A stretch of 21,299 bases of DNA. Source: Candidatus Pacearchaeota archaeon. Lineage in GTDB: Archaea; Nanoarchaeota; Nanoarchaeia; Pacearchaeales; GW2011-AR1. Below, one piece after another: positions 12,147 through 20,010 of the stretch (its first letter is position 1; each line of letters starts with the position of its first letter). The notes under the pieces were generated by a model. It was not told where the DNA came from. It saw only the letters and a program-made list of their open reading frames with translations, and did not search any database. Location of the stretch: assembly GCA_002690445.1 (NCBI GenBank), contig NZER01000471.1, positions 1 through 21,299 on the forward strand, written 5' to 3'. The translations under genes and the position numbers were made by a program.

Positions 12147-12676
12147 GAGAAGAAACCAGACGACAACGCTATGATAACAAGCTTAAAAGTGCCACGAAGC
12201 ATCCGATTAGCCTCTGCGCTATCAATTTTCGTGTTGATGACAATCTTGGCTATCTCATTAGGAGTGCTGCTTGCTTTGGCGCAGACCGGCTTTATGTTGT
12301 TGGACATGTTCCTGAGCGGAGCCAGTTAAAGGCCCGCTCAGGAAGTCTTATTGATTATGTGGAAATTATACAATTTGCAACACCACGAGATTTCGTGGAA
12401 CATGCAAAAAATACAGGAATTCAAATCGTTGCTGCGGAGTTGGTGGAGCAGGCAAAGCCCCTCTCTTCTTATACTTTCTCTTTTAATAGCCACCTTTGTT
12501 TGGTGGTGGGTAACGAAGAAACCGGAATTCCCTCTGAAATAATAGAGAATTCTGATGTATTATATATAGAGATGCCTGGCGTGGGGTACTGTCTCAACAC
12601 TTCACAAGCGGCTAATATATTGTTATATGAAACAGTAAAACAATACGGAAAAATGTACGAGGGCTCACAACAGTAA
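12143..12676 (+). CDS. SpoU/TrmH-family RNA 2'-O-methyltransferase
   Basis: A 177-residue protein with GTG start overlapping the upstream stop. SPOUT motifs are in order: N34-L-G-Y-L-I-R40 followed by AACFGA (motif 1); VVGNEETGIP at 121-130 (motif 2); and IEMPGVGYCLNTSQAANI at 142-159 (motif 3), with N152 and S154 in the N-x-S position. The usual S-L-N start of motif 3 is C-L-N here. The family forms a trefoil knot, binds S-adenosylmethionine as a dimer and methylates ribose 2'-OH groups in tRNA or rRNA. The protein has no extra RNA-binding domain apart from about 20 N-terminal residues, like TrmL/TrmH-sized members. The exact RNA target cannot be predicted. It fits the translation theme set by the tmRNA. 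Confidence 0.9.
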   Translation: MREETRRQRYDNKLKSATKHPISLCAINFRVDDNLGYLIRSAACFGADRLYVVGHVPERSQLKARSGSLIDYVEIIQFATPRDFVEHAKNTGIQIVAAELVEQAKPLSSYTFSFNSHLCLVVGNEETGIPSEIIENSDVLYIEMPGVGYCLNTSQAANILLYETVKQYGKMYEGSQQ

Positions 12677-12731
12677 TTATATACATCCAGAACTAATTAT
12701 TTTAGGAACGATTCTGTTAGCTGGAAATAAA

Positions 12732-12923
12732 ATGTTTGATAAAAATGATAAAAAGCCACTACCGTCCTTCCTTAAAACAGTTTATCTTTCGAATCGAGAG
12801 ATACGTCTTATCCTCGCTGGTTTATACTCGTTAAATATGCCAGCAGAGGAAATAGAAGGGACTCTTTGGAAGAAACTTTTGTTCGAGAAATTACACAAGA
12901 AGAGCCGTAGAAAGAAAGATTAA
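12732..12923 (+). CDS. Small unknown protein
   Basis: A 63-residue protein. ATG at 12732 is the first standard start; the frame is open upstream to about 12645, so a longer product with a non-standard start is possible. It has a helical core with YLSNREIRLILAGLYSLNM followed by EIEGTLWKKLLFEKL, and a basic end. No family is recognised. It is immediately followed by the next gene with no gap. Confidence 0.6.
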   Translation: MFDKNDKKPLPSFLKTVYLSNREIRLILAGLYSLNMPAEEIEGTLWKKLLFEKLHKKSRRKKD

Positions 12924-13148
12924 GTGACAGACCCAGAAGATGAATTAATTTTAAAAGCAGCTCTCGAATTTGGTGCTGATTATACCTATAGTATTAAGAC
13001 CGGGGGGCACGGTCGCACTTTAGTGGCGAATGCATATACGAAGCTTATAGCTTCTGCCCTTAGGGAGAAAATGCCCACCCATTGGGAAGGCCTTTACACT
13101 TTGGTGATTTATAATTCTTCGTTAAACGAGGAGATAAAAAATGGGTAA
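12924..13148 (+). CDS. Small unknown protein
   Basis: A 74-residue protein with a GTG start directly after the previous TAA. It has an acidic, helical N-terminus (DPEDELILKAALEFG) and a central THWEGLYTLVIYNSS. No motif or family is recognised. Its stop overlaps the cytidylyltransferase start by 8 bases, which supports that it is translated as part of this gene group. Confidence 0.55.
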   Translation: MTDPEDELILKAALEFGADYTYSIKTGGHGRTLVANAYTKLIASALREKMPTHWEGLYTLVIYNSSLNEEIKNG

Positions 13149-13641
13149 GAAAAAAATAATTTGTGTATCAGGGGGATTTGATCCTGTTCATATAGGACAC
13201 TTACGTATGATGCAAAGCGCTGCCGAATATGGGGATGTAATGGTCATTGTTAATTCGGATAAATGGCTTATGCGCAAAAAGGGCTATATTTTCATGCCCT
13301 TTCAAGAAAGATGTGAAATTATTCGCGGCTTTGCCTGCGTTAATAGTACTACCTATGTCAACGATGCTGATGATACGGTCTGTGAAGCGCTGGAAAGAAT
13401 CAAGCCTGACTATTTTGCAAACGGTGGAGATAGAAAAAAGAATAATACTCCGGAAATGGAAGTTTGTAGGAAACACGGCATCGAACTTCTTTGGAACATT
13501 GGTGGCCGAAAAATACAGAGTTCGTCAGATTTGATTGATGCAACCCCTCTTCTGGGAACAATAGAAACGGAATTTGACGGAATTGAACTAGCCCCCTCAA
13601 GGGTGGAAATACTTCAGGGTAGTGATGTCCCGAAGAACTAG
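13141..13641 (+). CDS. Cytidylyltransferase, TagD/RfaE-like
   Basis: A 166-residue protein with a GAGGAG ribosome binding site 7 bases before ATG. SGGFDPVHIGH at residues 10-20 is the complete nucleotidyltransferase signature with H17 and H20. KPDYFANGGDR is a typical family segment, and SSSDLI near residue 122 corresponds to the second nucleotide-binding motif. Relatives transfer a nucleotide from CTP or ATP to a sugar phosphate, glycerol phosphate or pantetheine phosphate. Closest by eye are RfaE-C and TagD-type enzymes, which make activated heptose or glycerol. Together with the glycosyltransferases at 16656-21299 it may supply an activated sugar, an inference. Confidence 0.85.
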   Translation: MGKKKIICVSGGFDPVHIGHLRMMQSAAEYGDVMVIVNSDKWLMRKKGYIFMPFQERCEIIRGFACVNSTTYVNDADDTVCEALERIKPDYFANGGDRKKNNTPEMEVCRKHGIELLWNIGGRKIQSSSDLIDATPLLGTIETEFDGIELAPSRVEILQGSDVPKN

Positions 13642-13679
13642 ATGGTTTCTATCCTATGTTCTATTTAATAATGGGTACC

Positions 13680-13692
13680 GAATGAGTCATTC
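13680..13692 (+). promoter_or_regulatory. Palindrome just upstream of phoH
   Basis: GAATGA-G-TCATTC is a perfect 6-bp inverted repeat around one base. It ends directly before the phoH ATG (13693), where the ribosome binding site should be, and no other ribosome binding site is visible. It could be an operator or RNA-binding site, or chance. Confidence 0.35.
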
Positions 13693-15012
13693 ATGAGCCG
13701 CAAAAAAATTTATGTGTTAGATACCAGTGTATACTTAACCAATGCAGATTGCATATATGCATTTAAGAATCACGATATACAGGTACCCTTAAAGGTCTTC
13801 GAAGAAATAGACAAACACAAAAAACGCCAAGATGCGGTCGGCGCCCAGGCTCGTAAAATTATTCGAATTTGGGACGAATTGCGTCTCAAGGGATCAATTC
13901 ACCGGGGCGTTAGAATTCGTCGCGGCCTCGGAGTTCTAAAATCGGTTAGTGCCGGATTAGTGACGCGCGCCGACCTTCCGTGTGATTTGGACATGGCAGT
14001 TCCTGATCATATGATCATTGCAACTGCTCTAAAAATACAAAAAGAATCAGAACGGAAAGTTATTTTAGTCTCGCGCGATATTAATATGCGCGTTATTGCT
14101 GACGCAGTCGGCCTAACGTCCGAAGACTTTCAGAATAACCAAGTTGTTGATAATAGTGATAGCATTTTTGAAGGATACACCACCATTATGGTAGATGATC
14201 AGATTATCGATCAGTTTTATGAGAAAAAAAATATATATTTAGAAAATGAAAATCTTTTTCCTAATCAATATGTAATGCTCGTATCTAATGCGAATGAGAA
14301 AAAGTCTGCCCTCGGCCGTTTTATAAATAAAGTAACTCCCATTCGTCAGCTTTCGAGCGCCAACTTTAAAGTGTGGGGGGTTAGTCCGCGGAACAAAGAG
14401 CAATCATTCCTACTAGATGCATTAATGGATCCGTATATTCAAATTGTTACTGCCATTGGTAAAGCAGGTAGCGGTAAGACCCTCTGTGCGATTGCTGCGG
14501 CACTCGAACAGACCATAGACGAATCTTCCTCTCAGTACTCCAGGGTGATTGTCTCTAGGCCCGTACAGCCCCTAGGAAAGGACATAGGGTTCCTCCCCGG
14601 AACTATGGAAGAGAAGATGTCCCCGTGGCTGATGCCCATTCAGGACAACTTACAGTTTTTAATGGGAAATGATAAAACAACTCTTGACATTTATATGCAA
14701 AAGGGTATAATAGAAATGGAAGCGTTAACTTATATTCGTGGACGTTCAATATCAAATGCTTTTATTATAATTGATGAAGCACAAAACTTGACAACTCACG
14801 AATTAAAGACTATAATAACAAGAGTAGGAGAGGGTACAAAGATTGTGCTAACCGGGGATGTCGAACAAATTGATAATGTTTATATTGATGCTACATCTAA
14901 TGGTCTTACTCATGCGGTAGAAAAATTTAAGAAATTTGAGCTCGCATCCCACGTTACACTTCATAAGGGCGAACGCTCTAAGGTGGCTACGTTTGCTGCC
15001 AAAAATCTATGA
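13693..15012 (+). CDS. phoH: PIN-PhoH fusion ATPase/ribonuclease
   Basis: A 439-residue protein. The N-terminal PIN nuclease domain has VLDTSVYL with D10, VFEEIDKHK with E37/E38 and VSRDINMR with D129, the acidic residues that hold metal in PIN ribonucleases. The C-terminal PhoH domain has GKAGSGKT at 256-263 (Walker A) and FIIIDEAQN at 357-365 (Walker B), followed by LTGDVEQID. This layout matches YlaK/PhoH2-type proteins, whose studied members unwind and cut RNA using ATP. PhoH genes are common in marine phages, often linked to phosphate stress or RNA metabolism, though their phage role is unsettled. The ATG at 13693 has no visible ribosome binding site. Two consensus promoter sequences lie inside the gene. 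Confidence 0.92.
   Translation: MSRKKIYVLDTSVYLTNADCIYAFKNHDIQVPLKVFEEIDKHKKRQDAVGAQARKIIRIWDELRLKGSIHRGVRIRRGLGVLKSVSAGLVTRADLPCDLDMAVPDHMIIATALKIQKESERKVILVSRDINMRVIADAVGLTSEDFQNNQVVDNSDSIFEGYTTIMVDDQIIDQFYEKKNIYLENENLFPNQYVMLVSNANEKKSALGRFINKVTPIRQLSSANFKVWGVSPRNKEQSFLLDALMDPYIQIVTAIGKAGSGKTLCAIAAALEQTIDESSSQYSRVIVSRPVQPLGKDIGFLPGTMEEKMSPWLMPIQDNLQFLMGNDKTTLDIYMQKGIIEMEALTYIRGRSISNAFIIIDEAQNLTTHELKTIITRVGEGTKIVLTGDVEQIDNVYIDATSNGLTHAVEKFKKFELASHVTLHKGERSKVATFAAKNL
14684..14711 (+). promoter_or_regulatory. Perfect-consensus promoter inside phoH (first)
   Basis: TTGACA (14684-14689), 16 bases, TATAAT (14706-14711), within the phoH coding region about 300 bases before its stop. Both hexamers are exact sigma70 consensus. 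It would drive the genes from 15027 onward. Confidence 0.5.
14788..14816 (+). promoter_or_regulatory. Perfect-consensus promoter inside phoH (second)
   Basis: TTGACA (14788-14793), the ideal 17-base spacer, TATAAT (14811-14816). It lies 104 bases after the first internal promoter, in the same direction, again overlapping the phoH ATPase codons (just after Walker B). Confidence 0.55.
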
Positions 15013-15026
15013 GAGGATAGAAAAAA

Positions 15027-15260
15027 ATGGAAAACCCAGACCTTTTGGTCCAAGTAAAAAAAGACACGAAGCTAAAGGATATCATCGTTAACTACATCGG
15101 AGAAAAACTTAACCCCGACGACGGCGACGTAACTGTTCAGATGGCGGTTGAAGTGTTTGCCGAAGACTTTCCGGAGTTTCTCTTGGCAGTTGCAGAAGAG
15201 AATTTTTTGAGAGGATATCAACAAGCATTTGCTGATATGGACAACACCACTACAGAATAA
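15027..15260 (+). CDS. Small acidic unknown phage protein
   Basis: A 77-residue protein with GAGAGGA 9 bases before the ATG. It begins MENPDLLVQVKKDTKLKDII and contains VTVQMAVEVFAEDFPEFLL and ENFLRGYQQA: mostly helical and acidic. I recall similar small proteins in marine phages, with no known function. It shares a TAATG junction with the metallopeptidase that follows, so the two are probably co-translated. Confidence 0.7.
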   Translation: MENPDLLVQVKKDTKLKDIIVNYIGEKLNPDDGDVTVQMAVEVFAEDFPEFLLAVAEENFLRGYQQAFADMDNTTTE

Positions 15261-15880
15261 TGGAGTATTATATACACAATACTCCGGTTTTTGTGATGCA
15301 CGAGCCGCCCCAAGAGATGAGTGTTCCTTCTTTTTGTGAGGAAGCTGAGGAAATTTTGTCGGCCCATCTCTTAAGTGGCGTAGATGTTGTGTATATCGGA
15401 GATTTTAAAGAGTTAGGTGATCGGAATGCTGCATTTATGAATGGGGGCATCTATATGACAGCGAATGAACCCACAGCCTTTGACATGTTAGAGAATTTCG
15501 TGCACGAAACTGCACACTCATTAGAGAATCAATATGCATGGCAAATTTATGATGACAGTTTGATCCAAGAATTTAAAGGCAAGCGCACCCGGCTGCGCGC
15601 CCTCCTTGAAGCTGAGGGATATAAAATCAACCCTCTTCTTTATGATTTTACTGAATATAATAAGAAATTTGATGAATTTTTAGCTCATGAGGTGGGGTAT
15701 CCCACTCTTTTGTCTCTAACCATGGGATTATTTGTATCGCCATATGGAGCTACTTCTATTCAAGAGTATTTTGCAAACGGGTTTGAGAAGTATTTTCTTG
15801 ATAATCGACGAGCGGTGCGAGACATAAGTCCGATTTTGTATAGAAAGATTGAAGAAATAATAAATGACGAAGACGCGTGA
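15260..15880 (+). CDS. Zinc metallopeptidase, ATLF-like
   Basis: A 206-residue protein starting at a TAATG junction. FVHETAHSLE holds H82-E83-x-x-H86, and QEYFANGFEKYF near 168-179 places E169 or E176 as third zinc ligand. This pair, H-E-x-x-H and E-[YF]-F-A-x-G-F, is the layout of the anthrax lethal factor C-terminal (ATLF/Pro-Pro endopeptidase-like) domain. No signal peptide is seen, so it would act in the host cytoplasm or in the virion. The substrate is unknown. It overlaps the nuclease gene by 17 bases. Confidence 0.8.
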   Translation: MEYYIHNTPVFVMHEPPQEMSVPSFCEEAEEILSAHLLSGVDVVYIGDFKELGDRNAAFMNGGIYMTANEPTAFDMLENFVHETAHSLENQYAWQIYDDSLIQEFKGKRTRLRALLEAEGYKINPLLYDFTEYNKKFDEFLAHEVGYPTLLSLTMGLFVSPYGATSIQEYFANGFEKYFLDNRRAVRDISPILYRKIEEIINDEDA

Positions 15881-16646
15881 ACACATATCATATTCTGAAC
15901 TAAAAGACTGGGCAAAGTGCCCGCATTATCACAAAAAGGCTTGGGTTGAAAGGGTCGCTCCATTCGAGGGCAATGAATACACTGCTTTTGGAAGCGCCAT
16001 CCACGACGTATGTGAAAAGAAGCTCCTAAAAGAGAACATTGACGAAGCAGAAGTATTCCAGATTGGCTTTAATAAAAAGCTCCAAGAACTAATGGAAAAG
16101 AATATTGAGGTAAATGGAGCAAACGTAAAGGCAATGCGATCCGCAGGCCCGGCAATTTTAGCAGAAGTTAAGGATGCTCTCGAAGACTATTTCGGTGATT
16201 ATGAAGTATTCTCTTCGGAAGAGATGCTTTATGTGCCAATTGAGAACTTCAATATCAATTTCAAAGGCTTTGTAGATGCGGTTGTTAAAGTGGGAGATAT
16301 ATATCATTTGTTCGATTGGAAGACTTGCTCGTGGGGTTGGGATTCACGTAGAAAAGCAGAAAAGCTCGTTACATACCAGCTAACGCTCTATAAACATTTC
16401 TTCTGTCAAAAACACAAAATTGATCCTAAAAATGTTGAAACACACTTTGCGTTGTTGAAAAGAACAGCTAAAAAAGACAGGGTAGAAATATTTAGAGTTA
16501 CGAGCGGCAAGAAAAAAACCAAAAATGCCCTTAAACTTTTGTATCAAGCAATTTATAATATCTCTAAAAGGTTTCATATCAAGAATCGGTTGGCCTGTAT
16601 GAAACCATTTCCTTGTAAATTATACAAAACAAAACACTGTCCATAA
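15864..16646 (+). CDS. PD-(D/E)XK nuclease, Cas4/RecB-like with candidate Fe-S cysteines
   Basis: A 260-residue protein. ISYSELKDWAKCPHYHKK opens it in the manner of the PDDEXK_1 family, and FGSAIHDVCEK gives the motif with the metal-binding histidine. D138 (in FVDAVV) and D151-W-K153 (in LFDWKTC) are the catalytic D and (D/E)-x-K. C19 near the start and C245, C251 and C259 at the end are placed like the four cysteines that hold a 4Fe-4S cluster in Cas4, AddB and related nucleases. The likely role is a DNA exonuclease in phage recombination or host DNA breakdown. No Cas1 or CRISPR array is present, so it is not an adaptation Cas4 here. Confidence 0.88.
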   Translation: MTKTREHISYSELKDWAKCPHYHKKAWVERVAPFEGNEYTAFGSAIHDVCEKKLLKENIDEAEVFQIGFNKKLQELMEKNIEVNGANVKAMRSAGPAILAEVKDALEDYFGDYEVFSSEEMLYVPIENFNINFKGFVDAVVKVGDIYHLFDWKTCSWGWDSRRKAEKLVTYQLTLYKHFFCQKHKIDPKNVETHFALLKRTAKKDRVEIFRVTSGKKKTKNALKLLYQAIYNISKRFHIKNRLACMKPFPCKLYKTKHCP

Positions 16647-16655
16647 AGGAGTAAC

Positions 16656-17906
16656 ATGTCAGACAAAATAAAGATATTCACTATTGGTGATCATCCTCTT
16701 TCCCCTTCGGGAGTAGGCACACAATCAAGATATATTATTGAGGGAATGTTAAAAACTGGAAAATATCAGTTTGTTTCGTTTGGAGGAGCGATTAAGCATC
16801 CCAATCATAAACCACAAAAGTTAGAAGAATGGGGCGACGATTGGGTTATTTGGCCCGTTGATAGTTACGGAACCCAGGACATGGTCCGAGCCATGATTCA
16901 CCAACAAAAACCAGATATTTTATGGTTTATGACCGATCCTCGGTTTTATGGATGGCTGTGGCAGATTGAAAATGAGGTACGCCCTCATGTCCCGATGGTA
17001 TATTATCACGTATGGGATAATTATCCTTATCCAACATTTAATAGCCCGCTATATCGCTCGAATGATCATATAGCTTGTATATCTAAATTAACTTATGACA
17101 TCGTTCAAACGGTCGCCCCGGACGTCGATTGTTCTTATATTCCACATGCTGTAAAGCCTAATATTTTTAAGCCCCTAGAAGAAGAAATAGTAAAAGGATT
17201 TAAAGCTCAGAAAGGTCTGGCTGATAAATTTGTTTGCTTTTGGAACAGTCGGAATGCTCGAAGAAAGCAATCGGGAACACTAATTTGGTGGTTCAAAGAA
17301 TTTTTGGACAAAGTCGGGCACGACAAGGCCACACTTATTATGCACACCGACGTAAAAGATCCTCATGGTCAAGATTTAGAAGCCATCATACACGAACTTG
17401 GGCTTACAAACGGGGAGATTCTTTTTTCTCGAGAGAAGATTGATCCGACCAGCCTAGCTATGCTGTATAATATGGCCGACGTTACTATAAACCTTTCGGA
17501 CGCCGAAGGCTTCGGCCTATCGGCTCTTGAATCACTTTCTAGTGGCACCCCGGTAATTGTGACGATGACCGGAGGCCTCCAAGATCAAGTTACGGATGGT
17601 AAAAATTGGTATGGTATTGGTATTGAGCCGGCATCTAAAGCTATTATTGGCTCTCAACAAGTTCCATATATTTATGAGGATCGATTAAATAAAAATGATT
17701 TCATAGTTGCCTTGGAACAGATGTATGAGATAGGTTCTGACGGCCGCCGTGAGTGGGGTCTTAAGTGCAGAGACTGGGTGGAGAAGAATTTTAATTTTGA
17801 GAATTTTGTGGAAGCATGGGATGAATTATTTGAAAAGATTAATACCGAAAAGGGATCTTGGGATAGCAGAACTGGCTATACGCCCTATGAAGTGAGGACG
17901 TTCTAA
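16656..17906 (+). CDS. Glycosyltransferase, GT-B fold (GT4-like)
   Basis: A 416-residue protein with an AAAGGAG ribosome binding site. The N-terminus IGDHPLSPSGVGTQSRYIIEG is a GT4-type acceptor-domain start with the glycine-rich loop. The C-terminal domain has SDAEGFGLSALESL with E284 and E292 (E-x7-E), which binds the sugar nucleotide, then GTPVIVT. It would transfer a sugar with retention of configuration; donor and acceptor are unknown. It is the first of five consecutive glycosyltransferase genes and overlaps the next by TAATG. Confidence 0.9.
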   Translation: MSDKIKIFTIGDHPLSPSGVGTQSRYIIEGMLKTGKYQFVSFGGAIKHPNHKPQKLEEWGDDWVIWPVDSYGTQDMVRAMIHQQKPDILWFMTDPRFYGWLWQIENEVRPHVPMVYYHVWDNYPYPTFNSPLYRSNDHIACISKLTYDIVQTVAPDVDCSYIPHAVKPNIFKPLEEEIVKGFKAQKGLADKFVCFWNSRNARRKQSGTLIWWFKEFLDKVGHDKATLIMHTDVKDPHGQDLEAIIHELGLTNGEILFSREKIDPTSLAMLYNMADVTINLSDAEGFGLSALESLSSGTPVIVTMTGGLQDQVTDGKNWYGIGIEPASKAIIGSQQVPYIYEDRLNKNDFIVALEQMYEIGSDGRREWGLKCRDWVEKNFNFENFVEAWDELFEKINTEKGSWDSRTGYTPYEVRTF

Positions 17907-19165
17907 TGTTACAAAAAATTCTTGTTAAAGGGCCCGCGCTCTCCCGCTCGGGTTATGGAGAACAAACTAGGTTTGCATTGCGAGCACTAAAGTCTCGCGA
18001 AGATTTATTCGATATTTATGTTATTAACACCCCGTGGGGAAGTACGGGTCAAATTGTCGAAAATGGAGAAATGCAACAGTGGATCCACGAAGTTATGACC
18101 AAAACGAGTCACTATGTTTCCCAGCGCGGCCAATTCGATCTATCTTTACAAGTTACGATTCCTCCCGAGTTTGAAAAAATTGCTCCAATCAATATTGGGT
18201 ATACGGCTGGGATCGAGACTACGAAAGTGGCCCCCCAGTGGATTGAAAAATCAAATGCGGTAGTTGATAAGATAATTACAGTATCGCAGCACTCAAAGAC
18301 GGTTTTTGAAAACACCAAATATGATGCCACAAACAAACAGACCGGGGAACAGGTTACAGGGTGGGGGCTGCAAGTACCAGTCGAAGCTGTTGGTTATCCT
18401 GTGCGACTGGCTGAGGCTGAAGCCGTCGATATTAACTTAACAACAAGTAAGAATTTTTTGACCATTTCTCAGTGGGGCCCCCGAAAAAACTTAGATAATA
18501 CCATAAAATGGTTTGTACAAGAGTTTGCAGACGACGAGGATGCTGGACTTATTATAAAAGCTAATACCGCTTCTGATTCAATTATTGATCGTGTACAAAC
18601 CGTAAATCGCCTCGAAGCTTTGTTAAGCACCACCGGTGATCGAAAATGTAAGGTCTACCTAATTCACGGAGAACTGACTGAAGGCCAGCTGGGGTGGCTC
18701 TATCAGCACCCTACAATACAGGCTCTAATCAATATTGCTCATGGAGAAGGATATGGACTGCCTTTATTTGAGGCCGCTTATAATGGGCTGCCAGTCATAA
18801 CTATCACGTGGGGAGGCCAACTAGACTTTCTTTGCAGGAGCAACAAGAAAGGTAAACAAGTGCCACACGTTATTCGTGTTGACTATGATATTTCGCCTGT
18901 GCAAAAAGAGGCGGTCTGGGAAGGGGTTATCCAAAAAGACTCTATGTGGGCATATGCTAAAGAAGCCTCCTACAAACGAGCGCTGCGTGAGGCCATAGAG
19001 AAACAAAAACACTATCGCTCCCGTGCCAAACTTCTTCAAAAGACGATACATCAGAACTTTTCTGAGGACGTTATGTTAGAGAAATTTGTAGCATGTGTCC
19101 ATAAGGAGCCCGACGAAGAAGTAGTTGAGTGGCTTAAAAAGATCGAGGAAATGGACTCGCTGTGA
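17906..19165 (+). CDS. Glycosyltransferase, GT-B fold (GT4-like)
   Basis: A 419-residue protein with GAGGA upstream of its ATG. ALSRSGYGEQTRFALRAL resembles the start of the preceding enzyme, so the two may be old duplicates. AHGEGYGLPLFEA at 278-290 contains the E281-x7-E289 donor-binding motif, followed by GLPVITITWGG. SQWGPRKNLDNTIKWF is the typical segment at the start of the C-terminal domain. Role as for other GT4 enzymes; the specific sugar is unknown. It overlaps the next gene by GTGA. Confidence 0.88.
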   Translation: MLQKILVKGPALSRSGYGEQTRFALRALKSREDLFDIYVINTPWGSTGQIVENGEMQQWIHEVMTKTSHYVSQRGQFDLSLQVTIPPEFEKIAPINIGYTAGIETTKVAPQWIEKSNAVVDKIITVSQHSKTVFENTKYDATNKQTGEQVTGWGLQVPVEAVGYPVRLAEAEAVDINLTTSKNFLTISQWGPRKNLDNTIKWFVQEFADDEDAGLIIKANTASDSIIDRVQTVNRLEALLSTTGDRKCKVYLIHGELTEGQLGWLYQHPTIQALINIAHGEGYGLPLFEAAYNGLPVITITWGGQLDFLCRSNKKGKQVPHVIRVDYDISPVQKEAVWEGVIQKDSMWAYAKEASYKRALREAIEKQKHYRSRAKLLQKTIHQNFSEDVMLEKFVACVHKEPDEEVVEWLKKIEEMDSL

Positions 19166-20010
19166 GCCAAGTAATCTTTTTACAAGATTTCTTTGTTCAT
19201 CAGCATCTTGGGGGAGGCGAACTGCATGACGCAGTTGTAATTAATTACTTCAAAAGCAGGGGTCTTCTCTATGATGAAGTAAATACATATAATGTTACGC
19301 CCGAGTACATTCTTCAAAACACCGATAAAGCGTGGTTTATAAGTAATTTTGTAGCACTAAAAAATGTTTGTAAAGCTTTGTTGGCAAAATACTGCAAATA
19401 TGTGATATATGAACATGATTATAAGTTTCTAAAAAATAGAAACCCGATCGTTTACCCAAATTTTTTGGCTCCAGATAAAAGTCATAAATATAATTTTTCC
19501 TTTTATCAAAATGCAGAAAAGATAATTTGCTTAAGTAAATTTCACAAAAAGATATTTGATGATAATCTGGGTCTTTCAAACATTGATAACATCAATTGCA
19601 GTATGTGGGAGGATTCGGATCTAGAACTAATGAAGTCTCTCAACAATAGCCCGAAAAATGGAAAATATGCTGTTATTCAATCAGATAACAAAATAAAAAA
19701 AACGAAGGAGACTGTTTCATACTGCGAGAAGGCACAGATTAACTTTGATTTAATAAAGGCGGACAATCATCATGATTTTTTGAAGATCTTGGCGCCATAT
19801 CAAGCGTTAGTATTCCAAACCGGACACCCAGAGCCAACGCCGCGTATAGCTGTGGAAGCTAAAATGCTTAATTGTAATTTTATGTCGCAGAAGAATTTGA
19901 TCGGTGTTGCTCACGAAGACTGGTTTCATTTAAACGGAAATGCTTTGATTAAAGAAGTGAGAGATATGCGTGATAAGGCCTGTTTGAAACTAGAAAGCAT
20001 TCTTTTGTGA
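19162..20010 (+). CDS. Divergent glycosyltransferase-like protein (GT-B)
   Basis: A 282-residue protein with GTG start inside the previous stop region. LQDFFVHQHLGGGELHD at the start, IICLSKFHKKIF in the middle and EPTPRIAVEAKML near residue 225 follow the order of GT-B enzymes. The last resembles the donor-binding helix, with E222 and E230 as an E-x7-E pair. It is shorter than its two upstream relatives and more AT-rich. Identity as a sugar transferase rests on this order and on the neighbours. Confidence 0.65.
   Translation: MSQVIFLQDFFVHQHLGGGELHDAVVINYFKSRGLLYDEVNTYNVTPEYILQNTDKAWFISNFVALKNVCKALLAKYCKYVIYEHDYKFLKNRNPIVYPNFLAPDKSHKYNFSFYQNAEKIICLSKFHKKIFDDNLGLSNIDNINCSMWEDSDLELMKSLNNSPKNGKYAVIQSDNKIKKTKETVSYCEKAQINFDLIKADNHHDFLKILAPYQALVFQTGHPEPTPRIAVEAKMLNCNFMSQKNLIGVAHEDWFHLNGNALIKEVRDMRDKACLKLESILL

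Noticed and set aside
15864..16646. Cas4 as part of a CRISPR system
   Set aside because: No repeat-spacer array and no other cas gene was seen on either strand.
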